Shown piece after piece: positions 19,698 to 29,704 of a stretch of 64,000 nt of DNA. How positions within the stretch are numbered: the first letter of the stretch is position 1; each line of letters begins with the position of its first letter. Source of the stretch: Stappia sp. BW2 (GTDB lineage: Bacteria; Pseudomonadota; Alphaproteobacteria; Rhizobiales; Stappiaceae); NCBI RefSeq assembly GCF_008107695.1, contig NZ_VIRG01000053.1, positions 62,001-126,000 on the forward strand, read 5' to 3'. The notes beneath the pieces are model-generated. The model was not told the DNA's origin, ran no database searches, and saw only the letters and a list, made by a program, of their open reading frames with translations. The position numbers and the translations under genes are program-made.

Positions 19698-22103
19698 ATG
19701 AGCTTGGACGAAAACGCAGAACCCGGAGCACTTCGCTACGGCCTCTTGAAGGCCTATCGTCCTTTTCCGGATGTCTCGGACGAGCTGCTGTTTCCTGACG
19801 GGCGGGTCAGACCGGTCTGGCGACCGTTTCTCGATCACCTGAGCGCATTGACGGCGGATGAGATCGCCGAGCGGTTTGCACGCGGCAATCAGTATCTGAA
19901 CGATGCCGGTGTCTATTTCCGTCAGTACGGGCAGGACGGGGCCAACGAACGGGAATGGCCGCTAAGCCACATTCCGGTGATCATCAGCCAGGACGACTGG
20001 CAGGTGATCACGGACGGTCTGACGCAACGTGCTGAACTGCTGGAGCAGGTTGTCGCCGACCTCTACGGCGACAACAGCCTGGTGGCGAACGGTTACCTGC
20101 CCGCAAGCCTGATTGCCCAAAGCTCCGAATGGCAACGTCCGCTCGTCGGCATCAAACCGAAGTCCGGGCACTTTCTGCATTTCCTGTCCTTTGAGATCGG
20201 CCGCGGGCCCGACGGCACCTGGTGGGTTCTGTCCGACCGGGCCCAGGCGCCCTCCGGCGCCGGTTTTGCGCTGGAAAACAGGGTTGCTACCGGGCGCGTC
20301 TTCAACGAGTTCTTTGCCCGTGCGAACGTTCACCGGCTGGCCGGGTTTTTCCGGCGGTTCCGCGATCATCTGGTGGAACTGCGCGGAGAGAGCGAAAGCC
20401 GCGTTTCCATCCTGACCCCAGGACCCTTGAACGACACCTATTTCGAGCATGCCTATATCGCCCGTTATCTCGGCTTCATGCTGCTGGAAGGCGAGGACCT
20501 GACGGTTGAGAACGGCAAGCTGATGGTTCGCACGGTGGCCGGCCTGAAGCCTGTCAGTGTTCTCTGGCGGCGCCTCGATGCCGGCTGGGCCGATCCGGTC
20601 GAACTGAACGAAACCTCACAGATCGGAACACCCGGCCTTGTTCAGGCCGTGCGCAGCGGTGCCGTGACCATGATCAACGCGCTCGGGACCGGCGTCCTGG
20701 AAACACGGGCGCTGCTGGCCTTCCTGCCGCGTATCAGCGAGCATCTGCTTGGCGAACCGCTGAAACTGCCGAATGTCGCGACCTGGTGGTGCGGGGAAGA
20801 GGCAACCAGAGCCTATGTGAAGGAACACGCGGAAAGCATGATGTTCAGCCCCGCGCTGTCGACCGCTCTGCCCTTCACCTCCTCCAAGACCGATTTTATC
20901 GGCAAGGATTTCAGCAAGTTCCACAAGGGCATTCTGGAATCCTGGATCGACAGCAAGAGCGACAAGCTCGTGGGACAGGAAGCCGTAACCCTGTCGTCAT
21001 CGCCGGCCTACGACAATGGTCTTCTGGTTCCCCGGCCGATGAGCCTCCGGGTTTTCCTGGCCCGGACGGCCAACGGCTGGGAAGTGATGGCAGGCGGTTT
21101 TGCCCGGATCGGGCGGACGGAAGATGCCAGCGCCATAGCCATGCAGTCCGGTGGATCCGCCGCCGATGTCTGGATCGTTGGTGGCCAGAAGCAGCACAAG
21201 GAAACCCTGCTTCATCAGACGGAATCGCCGTTCTTCAAATCGCAGCCAGGTACCCTGCCCTCCCGCGCAGCCGACAACCTGTTCTGGCTCGGCCGTTACG
21301 TGGAACGGGCGGAAGGCGCGGTGCGACTGCTAAGGGCCTATCACGCCCGGCTGATGGAAACGGCAGACCCGGAAGCCCCGCTCGTCGCCCTGACGGCGGA
21401 ATATCTCGACAAGATCGGCATGTCACCGGACGAACCGGTTCCCGCTGGTTTGTGCGACATGCTGCAATCGGCCGTAGCCAGCGCTTCGAAGGTACGCGAC
21501 CGGTTTTCCGTCGACGGCTGGCTGGCGCTCAACGACCTGGCGCAGACCGCAAACGGCGTCAGGCGCACAATGCATGGCAATGCCGATGTCACACGGGCAA
21601 TGGGCCTGCTCCTGCGCAAGATAACCGGCTTTTCGGGCCTCGTTCACGAGAACATGTACAGGTTCATCGGCTGGCGCTTCCTGTCCATCGGCCGTGCATT
21701 GGAACGGGCCCACCGAATGGCCGATCTCCTGTCGGTCTTCACCGACGAGGAAGCGCCGGAAGGCTCTCTTGAACTGCTGCTCGAGGTTGGCGACAGCGCC
21801 ATGTCCATGAGCCGGCACTACGCCGTGTCCCTCAGCCACACCACGGTGCTTGACCTTTTGGCAATGGACATCAAGAACCCGCGCGCGGTGCTCTATCAGC
21901 TTACCGACATGAAAGATCATATCAGCGTGCTGCCCAACGCAACGGAAAACGGGCACCTGTCGGAGCTGGCCCGCTCGGTTCTGCAGGTTCACACCCGTTT
22001 GGCAATCGCCACCCCGGACACGCTGACACCGGACACTCTCGGCGACCTGCGGGACCAGATCGCCTATCTCTCCGTGGAGCTGACCGATGCCTATATCCGA
22101 TGA
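19698..22103 (+). CDS. Circularly permuted ATP-grasp (DUF404/407) fused to alpha-E (DUF403)
   Basis: An 801-residue fusion. Residues about 60-480 are the circularly permuted ATP-grasp type 2 domain (NQYLNDAGVYFRQYG, GRGPDGTWWVLSDRAQAPSG, ILTPGPLNDTYFEHAYIARYLG, LVGQEAVTLSSSPAYD), predicted to ligate an amide bond with ATP. Residues about 510-800 are the helical alpha-E domain, starting LPSRAADNLFWLGRYVERAEG. In many genomes these are two genes; fusion here supports a direct physical partnership. It sits between two transglutaminase-like genes on the same strand, and all three are probably co-transcribed. Substrate unknown. Confidence 0.9.
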   Translation: MSLDENAEPGALRYGLLKAYRPFPDVSDELLFPDGRVRPVWRPFLDHLSALTADEIAERFARGNQYLNDAGVYFRQYGQDGANEREWPLSHIPVIISQDDWQVITDGLTQRAELLEQVVADLYGDNSLVANGYLPASLIAQSSEWQRPLVGIKPKSGHFLHFLSFEIGRGPDGTWWVLSDRAQAPSGAGFALENRVATGRVFNEFFARANVHRLAGFFRRFRDHLVELRGESESRVSILTPGPLNDTYFEHAYIARYLGFMLLEGEDLTVENGKLMVRTVAGLKPVSVLWRRLDAGWADPVELNETSQIGTPGLVQAVRSGAVTMINALGTGVLETRALLAFLPRISEHLLGEPLKLPNVATWWCGEEATRAYVKEHAESMMFSPALSTALPFTSSKTDFIGKDFSKFHKGILESWIDSKSDKLVGQEAVTLSSSPAYDNGLLVPRPMSLRVFLARTANGWEVMAGGFARIGRTEDASAIAMQSGGSAADVWIVGGQKQHKETLLHQTESPFFKSQPGTLPSRAADNLFWLGRYVERAEGAVRLLRAYHARLMETADPEAPLVALTAEYLDKIGMSPDEPVPAGLCDMLQSAVASASKVRDRFSVDGWLALNDLAQTANGVRRTMHGNADVTRAMGLLLRKITGFSGLVHENMYRFIGWRFLSIGRALERAHRMADLLSVFTDEEAPEGSLELLLEVGDSAMSMSRHYAVSLSHTTVLDLLAMDIKNPRAVLYQLTDMKDHISVLPNATENGHLSELARSVLQVHTRLAIATPDTLTPDTLGDLRDQIAYLSVELTDAYIR

Positions 22104-22145
22104 TATCAGGCCGCGTTCCACCAACACGCCCGACGTGAGGCGCCC

Positions 22146-23021
22146 TTGTTCTACGATGTAACGCTTGAAATTACCTACGATTACGCCAGTCCGGTCAACT
22201 ACGGTCACCACGCGCTCAGGCTGATGCCGGCGACCATTCCCGGTGAGCAGACGTTGATCGACGGACAGATCCACATCGTTCCCTCTCCGTCCGAGCGGCA
22301 TGATCGGGTGGACTTCTTCGGCAATGCCGTCACGGACGTCGTTTATCGCCGCAATCACAGCGAACTTGCCTTCAAGCTGAAGGCACGGATCGACAGAACC
22401 GCGACGCCGGAAGCCTTCGACATTTCTCCACCGTTGAATGCCCTGCCGAAAGAGCTCTCCGCAGTCCAGTCTCTCGCGCCCAAGGCGCCAGTCCATTTCC
22501 TGTCCGCCTCGCCGCGCCTTCCCCTCGACCCTGCCTTCGCGGTCTATGCCCAGGATCTCGTCGTGCCGGGCATGAGCACGATTTCGGCGGTGGAATCCAT
22601 CGGCAAGGCCTTGAACAGGGACATGCAATTCGACGCCGAAGCCACGACGGTCGACACCCCGGCCATCGAAGCCTTCGAGCGCCGCAACGGCGTCTGTCAG
22701 GATTTTTCGCATATCATGATCGCCTGCCTCAGAAGCATCGGGATCCCGGCGGGCTATGTCAGCGGCTTTTTGCGGACCATCCCGCCGGAAGGCAAGGAGC
22801 GGCTGGAAGGCGCCGACGCCATGCACGCCTGGGTCATGGCCTGGTGCGGCATCGATATCGGCTGGATAGAATACGATCCAACGAACGCGCTCCGGGTCGG
22901 CCAGGATCATATCGTTGTCGCCCATGGCCGCGACTATGGCGATGCAGCACCGGTAAAGGGCATCTTGCGCACGTCCGGATCGCAATCGACCGATCACAAG
23001 GTCGATGTTGTTCCGCTTTGA
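22146..23021 (+). CDS. Transglutaminase-like cysteine peptidase family protein (TTG start)
   Basis: A 291-residue protein with the bacterial transglutaminase N-terminal domain (YDVTLEITYDYASPVNYG) and a catalytic core. The triad is Cys184 (NGVCQDFSH), His227 (AMHAWVMAW) and Asp244 (IEYDPTNA). It starts at TTG 22146: GTGAGG lies 5 bases upstream, the conserved N-terminal strand begins right there, and the next in-frame ATG would delete it. It closes the three-gene amide-bond cluster and probably hydrolyses or transfers the product made by the ATP-grasp enzyme. No proteasome-like Anbu gene, a frequent companion, is present here. Confidence 0.9.
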   Translation: MFYDVTLEITYDYASPVNYGHHALRLMPATIPGEQTLIDGQIHIVPSPSERHDRVDFFGNAVTDVVYRRNHSELAFKLKARIDRTATPEAFDISPPLNALPKELSAVQSLAPKAPVHFLSASPRLPLDPAFAVYAQDLVVPGMSTISAVESIGKALNRDMQFDAEATTVDTPAIEAFERRNGVCQDFSHIMIACLRSIGIPAGYVSGFLRTIPPEGKERLEGADAMHAWVMAWCGIDIGWIEYDPTNALRVGQDHIVVAHGRDYGDAAPVKGILRTSGSQSTDHKVDVVPL

Positions 23022-23159
23022 GGCAAGACGTCTTTCCAGCACTGCGCCTGAACATTGGCTTTAGATATTATCGCGAGATATCCCCGGATGAGCCGGGTGA
23101 ACCTGTTTCCATGAGAGCCATTTTGTTAAAACGTGGAACGCGACCAAGGGGAGTTGGTT

Positions 23160-24611
23160 ATGCGTTCTTTTCTTCATGCCATCGTGTTCCTGCTGGTTTC
23201 GGCCAGCACCGTCCAGGCAGGTTATGACCAGTCGAAGGACTGGTTCCATGCCAAGGACTGGCGGGAACGGGTTCGCATCCAGTTTCTGCTGGTTTTCACC
23301 GGCGACTATGCCTTCCAGGTGGATGGCACTTTTGGCAAGCTCACCTACAAGGCGCTGACCGACTTCCAGAAACATCGCGACTTCTATCCGAACGGCGTGC
23401 TCGACAGCGAGCAGATGCAGATCCTTCAACGCGATGGTCTCGACCTTGTCGAGCGGGTTGGATTTGAAACCTATTTGGATGCCATTGCCGGTTTGCAGCT
23501 TGGCGTTCCGGGCAAACTCTTCGAACCGTTTACGCGTACGCGGCGCGGCCAATTGTGGCGGGCCTATGACCACAGCATCGAACTGGAAACGCTGCAGGTC
23601 CCGGCAGACGAAACCGGCTACGCCGCCCTCTACAAGCGTCTGACCAATACCAGCGATGGCAGGATCGTGGAACACAAACGATTCCGCAACGATTACTTCG
23701 TCGTTTCCGGCCAGCAGAACGGACGCGATTTTTATCTGAGGATGATGAAAACATCTTCAGACAGCCGTGGCTTCTCACTTGCCTGGCAGGCTCGCCATGC
23801 GGTCTTCATGGATCGCGTGGCGGTTGCCATGTCAAACAGCATGACGTTTTACGACGGTTCAGGTGACAGGAAGCCGGACGACGAGAAACTGGACGCGGTT
23901 ACCTCGGCGCCCGCTCTGAAGCTTCCGGAAGAGGATAGCCGCAGTACTCCGCTTCCCAAGGGTGCGCGCAAGAATGCGCACGGCCAAACGACCACCTCAT
24001 CCGGCAGCGGCTATTTCCTGACCACCAAAGGCCATATCGGGACCAACGCCCATGTGGTCGGCAATTGCCGGTCGCTGGATATTCCGGGTCATGGAACTGC
24101 AAGGCTGGTGAGGGCGGATACGGAAAACGATCTTGCGATCCTTCAGCTCGACAGCGGCAAATCGGAACATGCCGCACAATTCCGGTCTGAACAGCCGATT
24201 GTACGCGGCGAGGAAATCTTCGTGATCGGCTACCCGTTCGCCGAGATCCTGGACAACAACTTGAACTTCACCCCCGGCATGATCTCGTCATTGGCGGGTG
24301 TGAAGGGCGACAAGCGGCATTTCATGGTGACCGCACCAGTCCAGCCCGGCAATTCAGGTGGCCCGGTTCTGGACCGGACCGGAGCAGTGATCGGCACCGT
24401 GGTATCCCGCCTCGACACGTTCAAGACGCTGAAACTTGCCGGGGACCTGCCGGAGAACGTGAACTTCGCCGTCCGCGGAAAGCTGATGGCGCAGTTCATG
24501 GAAGAGCTTGGCCTGGCCCCACGCTACAACACGATCACCACCCTCAAGAGCCCGACGCGGATCGACGAGGAAGCCTCGCAGTACACCGTTCTGGTGCTGT
24601 GCCGGAACTGA
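23160..24611 (+). CDS. Exported trypsin-like serine protease with peptidoglycan-binding-like domain
   Basis: A 483-residue protein with signal peptide MRSFLHAIVFLLVSASTVQA. Residues about 30-100 resemble a PG_binding_1 domain (FQVDGTFGKLTYKALTDFQK). A linker region follows, then a chymotrypsin-fold protease domain from about 270 with an intact triad: His298 (GTNAHVVGN), Asp324 (TENDLAIL) and Ser399 (QPGNSGGPVL). There is no PDZ domain, unlike DegP. It follows the transglutaminase/ATP-grasp genes by 138 bp on the same strand, so it may be part of the same system in the periplasm, or merely a neighbour. The start at 23160 has GGGGAG 6 bases before the ATG. Confidence 0.82.
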   Translation: MRSFLHAIVFLLVSASTVQAGYDQSKDWFHAKDWRERVRIQFLLVFTGDYAFQVDGTFGKLTYKALTDFQKHRDFYPNGVLDSEQMQILQRDGLDLVERVGFETYLDAIAGLQLGVPGKLFEPFTRTRRGQLWRAYDHSIELETLQVPADETGYAALYKRLTNTSDGRIVEHKRFRNDYFVVSGQQNGRDFYLRMMKTSSDSRGFSLAWQARHAVFMDRVAVAMSNSMTFYDGSGDRKPDDEKLDAVTSAPALKLPEEDSRSTPLPKGARKNAHGQTTTSSGSGYFLTTKGHIGTNAHVVGNCRSLDIPGHGTARLVRADTENDLAILQLDSGKSEHAAQFRSEQPIVRGEEIFVIGYPFAEILDNNLNFTPGMISSLAGVKGDKRHFMVTAPVQPGNSGGPVLDRTGAVIGTVVSRLDTFKTLKLAGDLPENVNFAVRGKLMAQFMEELGLAPRYNTITTLKSPTRIDEEASQYTVLVLCRN

Positions 24612-24652
24612 GCCTGCCGAAAAGAAACCCCTTGCTGCCGGCAGGCGGGAAT

Positions 24653-25711
24653 TCATCGGATGGCCTTGTCCTCTGCGTCGAAGAAATGCAGGCGGGTTTC
24701 GTCGAAGGTCAGACCAATACGAGTGCCTTCTTCCACTTGCTCAGCACCGCTGATACGCACCAGGATCGTGTCCAAACCGTCGAGAGCCACGTAGAGGAAC
24801 GTGTCGGCCCCCAGATATTCGGCGACTTCCACCGTGCCGCTGCAATGCCCTTCGCCGGGTGCGGTGATGCCGATATGTTCCGGCCGGATGCCCAGTTTCA
24901 CCGGGACTTGCGCGCTTCCGGCATGCGGATAAGGACCACCGCCGTGCCCTTGCAGCGAAAACTGCCCCTCTTCCAATGAACACGGCAGTACGTTCATCTT
25001 CGGCGAGCCGATGAACTGGGCAACAAACAGATTGTCCGGCCGCTCATATAGCTCGCGCGGAGACCCAACCTGCTCGATCTGGCCGGCCTGCAACACCACG
25101 ATCTTGTCGGCCAGCGTCATCGCTTCAACCTGGTCGTGGGTCACATAGATCATCGTGGTGCCCAGGCTCTTGTGAAGCCGTGCAATTTCAAAGCGCATTT
25201 CCACGCGCAGGGCCGCGTCCAGGTTTGACAGCGGTTCGTCGAACAGGAAGGCACTCGGCTCACGCACAATCGCACGGCCGATGGCCACTCGCTGGCGCTG
25301 ACCACCTGAAAGCGCCTTGGGGCGCCGGTCGAGATAGTCGTCCAGCTTCAGCACCTCGGCTGCAGCATTCACCTTGCGATCAATCTCTGCCTTGGGAAAG
25401 CCTGCCGTCTTCAAACCGAAGCCGACATTCTCGCGCACCGACATATGCGGATAGAGCGCATAGGACTGGAACACCATCGACAATCCGCGCCCTGAAGGAG
25501 GCAGAGCGGTAACGTCCTTGCCGTCGATCTCGATGGCGCCGCGGCTGGTTTCCTCCAGGCCCGAGATCAGGCGCAGCAGTGTCGATTTTCCGCAGCCGGA
25601 AGGCCCGACAAAGATGACGAACTCGCCGTCCTTGATATCGAGGTCAATCCCCTTGATGACCTGCAGGTCGCCGAACCATTTTTCGACCTTGTTGAGCTGG
25701 ATCGCTCCCAT
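24653..25711 (-). CDS. MalK/UgpC-type ABC transporter ATPase
   Basis: A 352-residue ATPase with canonical Walker [11 protein letters not shown]-loop [11 protein letters not shown], signature LSGGQRQR, Walker [13 protein letters not shown] and switch VTHDQVEA, then a TOBE domain. It energises the adjacent CUT1 permeases and is the last gene of the LacI-controlled operon, 10 bp after the glycosidase gene. All catalytic residues are intact, so a normal homodimer is expected, in contrast to GlpS/GlpT. Paralogous to the ATPase at 57101-58162. Confidence 0.92.
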   Translation of the reverse strand: MGAIQLNKVEKWFGDLQVIKGIDLDIKDGEFVIFVGPSGCGKSTLLRLISGLEETSRGAIEIDGKDVTALPPSGRGLSMVFQSYALYPHMSVRENVGFGLKTAGFPKAEIDRKVNAAAEVLKLDDYLDRRPKALSGGQRQRVAIGRAIVREPSAFLFDEPLSNLDAALRVEMRFEIARLHKSLGTTMIYVTHDQVEAMTLADKIVVLQAGQIEQVGSPRELYERPDNLFVAQFIGSPKMNVLPCSLEEGQFSLQGHGGGPYPHAGSAQVPVKLGIRPEHIGITAPGEGHCSGTVEVAEYLGADTFLYVALDGLDTILVRISGAEQVEEGTRIGLTFDETRLHFFDAEDKAIR

Positions 25712-25721
25712 CCCGTCCCCC

Positions 25722-27011
25722 TTAAGCTGCCTGTTCGGCGTGTGAAGGCGAAGCCCAGGTCAGCCAGATGGCCGACGTCCAGGAGAACGACCTCCCCCCT
25801 GCTCCCGCACCGGTTTCCGGACTGAAATATTCGGCAAAACCACCGCTTTCGATCAGCCGTGCCGTATCGGCACGCAGCCGCTCGGCACGGGTGGCATCGC
25901 CCGCTTCGGCAAAGCCTTTCGCGATCATGTAATTGATCATCGCCCACACCGGCCCCCGCCAGTAGCGCAGGGGCTCGTAGCTGCGGTGGTCCGGGTCGTA
26001 GGAGGGCATCAGATAGTCGACCCGTGCCGCAATCCTGTCGAAGTGGTCCTGAAGCGCGCTGAGGGTTTGCGGATCGCTGAGCCCTGCATAAAGCGCCAGA
26101 AAAGATGCGCTGGAGAGGCCATCGGTCTGCTTGCCGCTGCGTTCGTCGAAAGCGACATGAGCCTGGACCTTATCGTTCCACAATGTCCGGCTGCCTTTTT
26201 CCATCGCAGCGATCCAGCCCCGGATCTCTTCGGCTTCCGCACTCTTGCCGAGCTTTTCCGCCAGCGCCAGAAGATCCCGGTTGGCACGCAGGAAGATGAA
26301 GGTCACTCCCGGGTCAGCGACGAAGAAGGGGCAGGTCTCGGCGACCTTTGCCGGATCCCAGCCGACTTTTCGGCAGGCCGCGACGATGCTGAGATAGCGG
26401 TCATAATCCTCCTTGTGCGGCCGCATGGCCGGGTCCACATGCGAGGTATCCTTGCGCTCATAAGGACCGATGTCCTTGACCTCAACCGCCCTCAGAGCCT
26501 CATCCCAGTCCGGCAGGTTGTCCCGGCCGGATTCCCATGGGTGAATAACGGCGATGACGCCAAGGTTTTTCGGGTCGCGATAGGCCAGAAACCAGCGGTG
26601 CCAGGCCATCAGCTTGGGCAACAGCGCTTCCGCCCGTTCCAGCGCCTTGCCGGTGCGGTCAGCCTCCACCAGACTGTGAACGACAGACGCGGCCACCGGC
26701 GGCTGAGAATGTCCGGAGCTCGGGATCGGGCCGCCGTCGGTGCCCCAGACACTCGGACCTGGAAAATAACTTGGATCATCCTTGCGGAACAGGATGTGAG
26801 GCACCATTCCGTCGCGCCACTGGCCCTGAAACAGCATCTCGATTTCCTGCCAGGCACGGTCCTGATCGAATTCCGCGAACCCCAGCGCAACGAAGACGGA
26901 ATCCCAGTTCCACTGGTACGGATAAAGCCCCTTGGTCGGGATCGTATATCCGCCCTGGTCGTTTTCGGTCAGGATGGCCCTCGCCGCCTGGTCTAGATCT
27001 GTGTGTGCCAC
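25722..27011 (-). CDS. GH63-like glycosidase, candidate glucosyl/mannosylglycerate hydrolase
   Basis: A 429-residue (alpha/alpha)6-barrel glycosidase with no signal peptide, so it acts on imported substrate. Motifs of the GH63 mannosylglycerate/glucosylglycerate hydrolase group are [11 protein letters not shown] (about 31-40), [14 protein letters not shown] with probable acid Asp164, [14 protein letters not shown], and [12 protein letters not shown] with probable base Glu394. The start is GTG 27011 with AAGGGAG upstream. It lies between permease and ATPase genes in one operon, and a glycerate 2-kinase is encoded 7 kb away, which fits release of glycerate. Trehalase-like or other alpha-glycosidase activity remains possible. 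Confidence 0.68.
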   Translation of the reverse strand: MAHTDLDQAARAILTENDQGGYTIPTKGLYPYQWNWDSVFVALGFAEFDQDRAWQEIEMLFQGQWRDGMVPHILFRKDDPSYFPGPSVWGTDGGPIPSSGHSQPPVAASVVHSLVEADRTGKALERAEALLPKLMAWHRWFLAYRDPKNLGVIAVIHPWESGRDNLPDWDEALRAVEVKDIGPYERKDTSHVDPAMRPHKEDYDRYLSIVAACRKVGWDPAKVAETCPFFVADPGVTFIFLRANRDLLALAEKLGKSAEAEEIRGWIAAMEKGSRTLWNDKVQAHVAFDERSGKQTDGLSSASFLALYAGLSDPQTLSALQDHFDRIAARVDYLMPSYDPDHRSYEPLRYWRGPVWAMINYMIAKGFAEAGDATRAERLRADTARLIESGGFAEYFSPETGAGAGGRSFSWTSAIWLTWASPSHAEQAA

Positions 27012-27054
27012 AGCAAACTCCCTTGGGCTCTTCGCAGCCCCTTCTCTTGATCGG

Positions 27055-28287
27055 TCAACCCTTGACGCTGCCGGCCGTCAGGCCCTGGACAAGGAAACGT
27101 TCGAACCACAGGAAAATGAAAAGGACGGGCACGGTCGCAATCACCGCGCCCGCCATGAGGTGCTGACGCGGCACCTCGGAGGAATTGAGGGACACCACGC
27201 CGCGCGACAGCGTGAAGATGTCCGGATCGTCCAGGAACATGAACGCGAACAGGAACTCGTTCCAGGCGATCATGAAGACGTAAAGCGATACGGAGGCCAG
27301 CGCAGGCAGCGACAGCGGCAGGGTGATCTTCAGGATCACGCCGATGCGCGACAGCCCGTCCATCAGCCCGGCTTCTTCCAGTTCCGACGGCAGGCCGCGG
27401 AAATAGCCCTGCAGCATGTAGAGCGCGACCGGGATCGTGGTTGCCGGATAGACGATCAGAAGGCCGGTGAGCGTATTGCGCAGGCCAAGCTGCGAGAAAA
27501 CCGCGTAGAGCGGGATTACCAGAACGATGGCCGGGACCATGTAGATGAGCAACACGGAGCGGGCCAGAAAGGCCTGCCCCGGAAACCGCAAGCGCGATAC
27601 CGCATAGGCACCCGGCACCGAGAACAGCAGCGTCAGCACCACGGTTGCCACGGAAACGAAGGCGGAAACCATCAGGTAGCGGCCAAAATTGAACTGGGTG
27701 AAAAGTTCGACATAAGACCGGAACAGACCGCTGATGCCCTGACTGACGTCTATCGACAGGTCCAGCGGGTTGGCGAGCAGCGCCTGCTGGCTTTTCAGCG
27801 ACGTCATGATCATGACGTAGAACGGCAGGGCCACGATGATGGAAAAGACGACGAAGCCGATGCCCTTGGCAATGCGGATATAGACGACCTCGCGCTCATA
27901 GCGCGACATGGCGCCAAGCTGGGCACCATCGAGACAGATGGCGTTGGCACCGGCGACGCCGGCGACAAACAGTACCAGACCGAGGCCCTGCCAAAGCGTG
28001 TGTTGTCCAAGCGACAGTCCGAAGGGAGCCGCGAAAGAGACCACCATCACCACAACGAACAGGATGGCAGCCGACAGCCCCCTGTCCGCCATGGCGCCAG
28101 CGTGTCCCGCCGACTGCCGCCAGACCAGAACAAGAGCGCTGATGAGCCCGGCAAGACCGGCGGCCGATGCCTGCGGCAGGGCCACATCGCCAGTCACCAG
28201 CGTCAGCGTGACCCCGATCACCACCATGGCTGTGACGCCCCAGATAAGGCCCGTCAGGGCAACGAGAACGATGCTGCCGGGTTTCAT
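27055..28287 (-). CDS. CUT1 ABC permease (MalG-type) with N-terminal membrane extension
   Basis: 410 residues, about 130 longer than typical MalG permeases. The C-terminal 275 residues are a normal six-helix permease with coupling loop ELEEAGLMDGLSRIGV. The extra N-terminal part (residues 1-130) holds about four hydrophobic segments, e.g. IVLVALTGLIWGVTAMVV, AGLAGLISALVLVW and LSAAILFVVVMVVSFAA, not seen in MalG. Start 28287 overlaps the upstream permease stop (ATGA) and has GGAGG upstream, so the extension is genuinely in frame and translated. Its function is unknown. Confidence 0.85.
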   Translation of the reverse strand: MKPGSIVLVALTGLIWGVTAMVVIGVTLTLVTGDVALPQASAAGLAGLISALVLVWRQSAGHAGAMADRGLSAAILFVVVMVVSFAAPFGLSLGQHTLWQGLGLVLFVAGVAGANAICLDGAQLGAMSRYEREVVYIRIAKGIGFVVFSIIVALPFYVMIMTSLKSQQALLANPLDLSIDVSQGISGLFRSYVELFTQFNFGRYLMVSAFVSVATVVLTLLFSVPGAYAVSRLRFPGQAFLARSVLLIYMVPAIVLVIPLYAVFSQLGLRNTLTGLLIVYPATTIPVALYMLQGYFRGLPSELEEAGLMDGLSRIGVILKITLPLSLPALASVSLYVFMIAWNEFLFAFMFLDDPDIFTLSRGVVSLNSSEVPRQHLMAGAVIATVPVLFIFLWFERFLVQGLTAGSVKG

Positions 28288-29588
28288 AGCCCTTCCTCCT
28301 TCGGTGAAAAGCGGATGAACAGGGTGGCGAAGGTGACAAGGACGACGAACACGACGACCGCGACAGCCGCACCGGCGCCGAGATTGGACAGGGCAAACCC
28401 CTGTTCATAGACATCGACGGTCAGCGTGCGGGTGCCCGCATTGCCGCCGGTCAGCAGGAAGATGTCGTCGAACTTGTTGAAGGTCCAGATGAAGCGCAGC
28501 AGGAACAGGACCGAGAGGATGCCCATGAGCTGGGGTAGCGACAGGTACCAGAACTGCTGCAAGGGCGTCGCCCCGTCCATTTCGGCAGCTTCATACATAT
28601 CCGTGTTGATCGACTGCATGCGTGCCAGGATGAACAGGAAAGACAACGGGAAATAGCGCCACGCCTCAAAGGCGATCACCGTCGTCAGCGCCAGGGGAAA
28701 CTCCATCGGAATGCCGAGAAAGGAAAACTCGATGGCCCGCTGGCCGAAGAAATTGATCGGATCGGTGACGACGCCCATCTTGGTCAGCAACGCATTCAGC
28801 GTGCCGGAGAACGGGTCGAACAGCACCACCCAGGTAAAGGCTACGGCGATCACCGGCGACACATAGGGAAACAGGAACAGGCCGCGCAGGACGCCGCGCC
28901 CCGGAAAGGACGTGTTCAGCAGCTGCGCCGCAAAGAGCCCCAGCACAAGCGCTCCGCCGGTGCCGAAGATGGTGTAGTAGAAGGTGATGCGCAGCACGGA
29001 CCAGAATTCGTCGGCGCTGAAGATCCGGCTGAAATTCTCGAACGTGAAATCGAAGTTGGTCAACACGTTGTTGGCTTCGCCGGTAATCACGGGCTCACTC
29101 GCCCGCTCCGGACGGTGCGCGGCCAGAAATGCTTCCGAAACCGTTCCGACCAGTTTGACGTCGCCGCGCCAGCCGGGCGCCACCGTTCCAAGGTCACAGG
29201 TCATCTTCGCGCCGTTCAGGGAACAGCTTTCGGAGTGCGAGATAACCGTGAAACCTTCGGGAACCACATCGCTCAGCGTGACGTCGCGGATTTCCTCGTC
29301 CTGTGAGGAATTGCGCAGCCGGTATTCCAGCCGGGCCTCGTCGCCCGGCGCTTTCGGTCGGCCACGCACGCGCTCGTTGACCAGCACTGTGGGCGGCCGG
29401 AGGTCGGCGAGCTGAACCGGTTTCACGCTGATCCAGAAATTGGCAAGCAAAGGCCCGGCGACAATTATCAGGATGATGGCGAAGGTCGGCGCCAGCATCA
29501 GATAAGCCAGCCACATTTCACGCCGCTGCATCGGACCTATACCTTTCGGTGGCCCAGAGGACGCGTCAGCTTGGGATTTGGTGTTCAT
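28284..29588 (-). CDS. CUT1 ABC permease (MalF-type) with DUF11-like periplasmic insert
   Basis: 434 residues against about 290-310 for usual CUT1 MalF-type permeases. After the first helix (WLAYLMLAPTFAIILIIVAG) comes a roughly 140-residue hydrophilic insert, residues about 50-190, before the permease core resumes at VLRITFYYTIFGTG. The insert ends in a segment with DUF11-like features: LSDVVPEGFTVIS, a Cys pair in SCSLNGAKMTC, then DLGTVAPGWRGDVKL. It should face the periplasm like the P2 loop of E. coli MalF, which docks the binding protein. The coupling loop is MYEAAEMDGATPLQQFW. Start 29588 follows GGCGGAAAG. Confidence 0.85.
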   Translation of the reverse strand: MNTKSQADASSGPPKGIGPMQRREMWLAYLMLAPTFAIILIIVAGPLLANFWISVKPVQLADLRPPTVLVNERVRGRPKAPGDEARLEYRLRNSSQDEEIRDVTLSDVVPEGFTVISHSESCSLNGAKMTCDLGTVAPGWRGDVKLVGTVSEAFLAAHRPERASEPVITGEANNVLTNFDFTFENFSRIFSADEFWSVLRITFYYTIFGTGGALVLGLFAAQLLNTSFPGRGVLRGLFLFPYVSPVIAVAFTWVVLFDPFSGTLNALLTKMGVVTDPINFFGQRAIEFSFLGIPMEFPLALTTVIAFEAWRYFPLSFLFILARMQSINTDMYEAAEMDGATPLQQFWYLSLPQLMGILSVLFLLRFIWTFNKFDDIFLLTGGNAGTRTLTVDVYEQGFALSNLGAGAAVAVVVFVVLVTFATLFIRFSPKEEGL

Positions 29589-29704
29589 CTTTCCGCCCGG
29601 GGTCTCGGTCCCGTTCTGCCGCTGGCAACCGTCCGGCACCAACAGACAACTGACTAAAGCTCCATCAGGACTGCCGTCATTGCCGCGGCAGACGATGGAA
29701 AGAG

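Noticed and set aside
21423-23042. 539-codon minus-strand open frame across the ATP-grasp and transglutaminase genes
   Set aside because: Shadow of two real plus-strand genes with intact catalytic motifs.
26932-28410. 492-codon plus-strand open frame rich in His/Gln/Arg
   Set aside because: Typical composition of the antisense of membrane-protein genes; it lies opposite the MalG-type permease.
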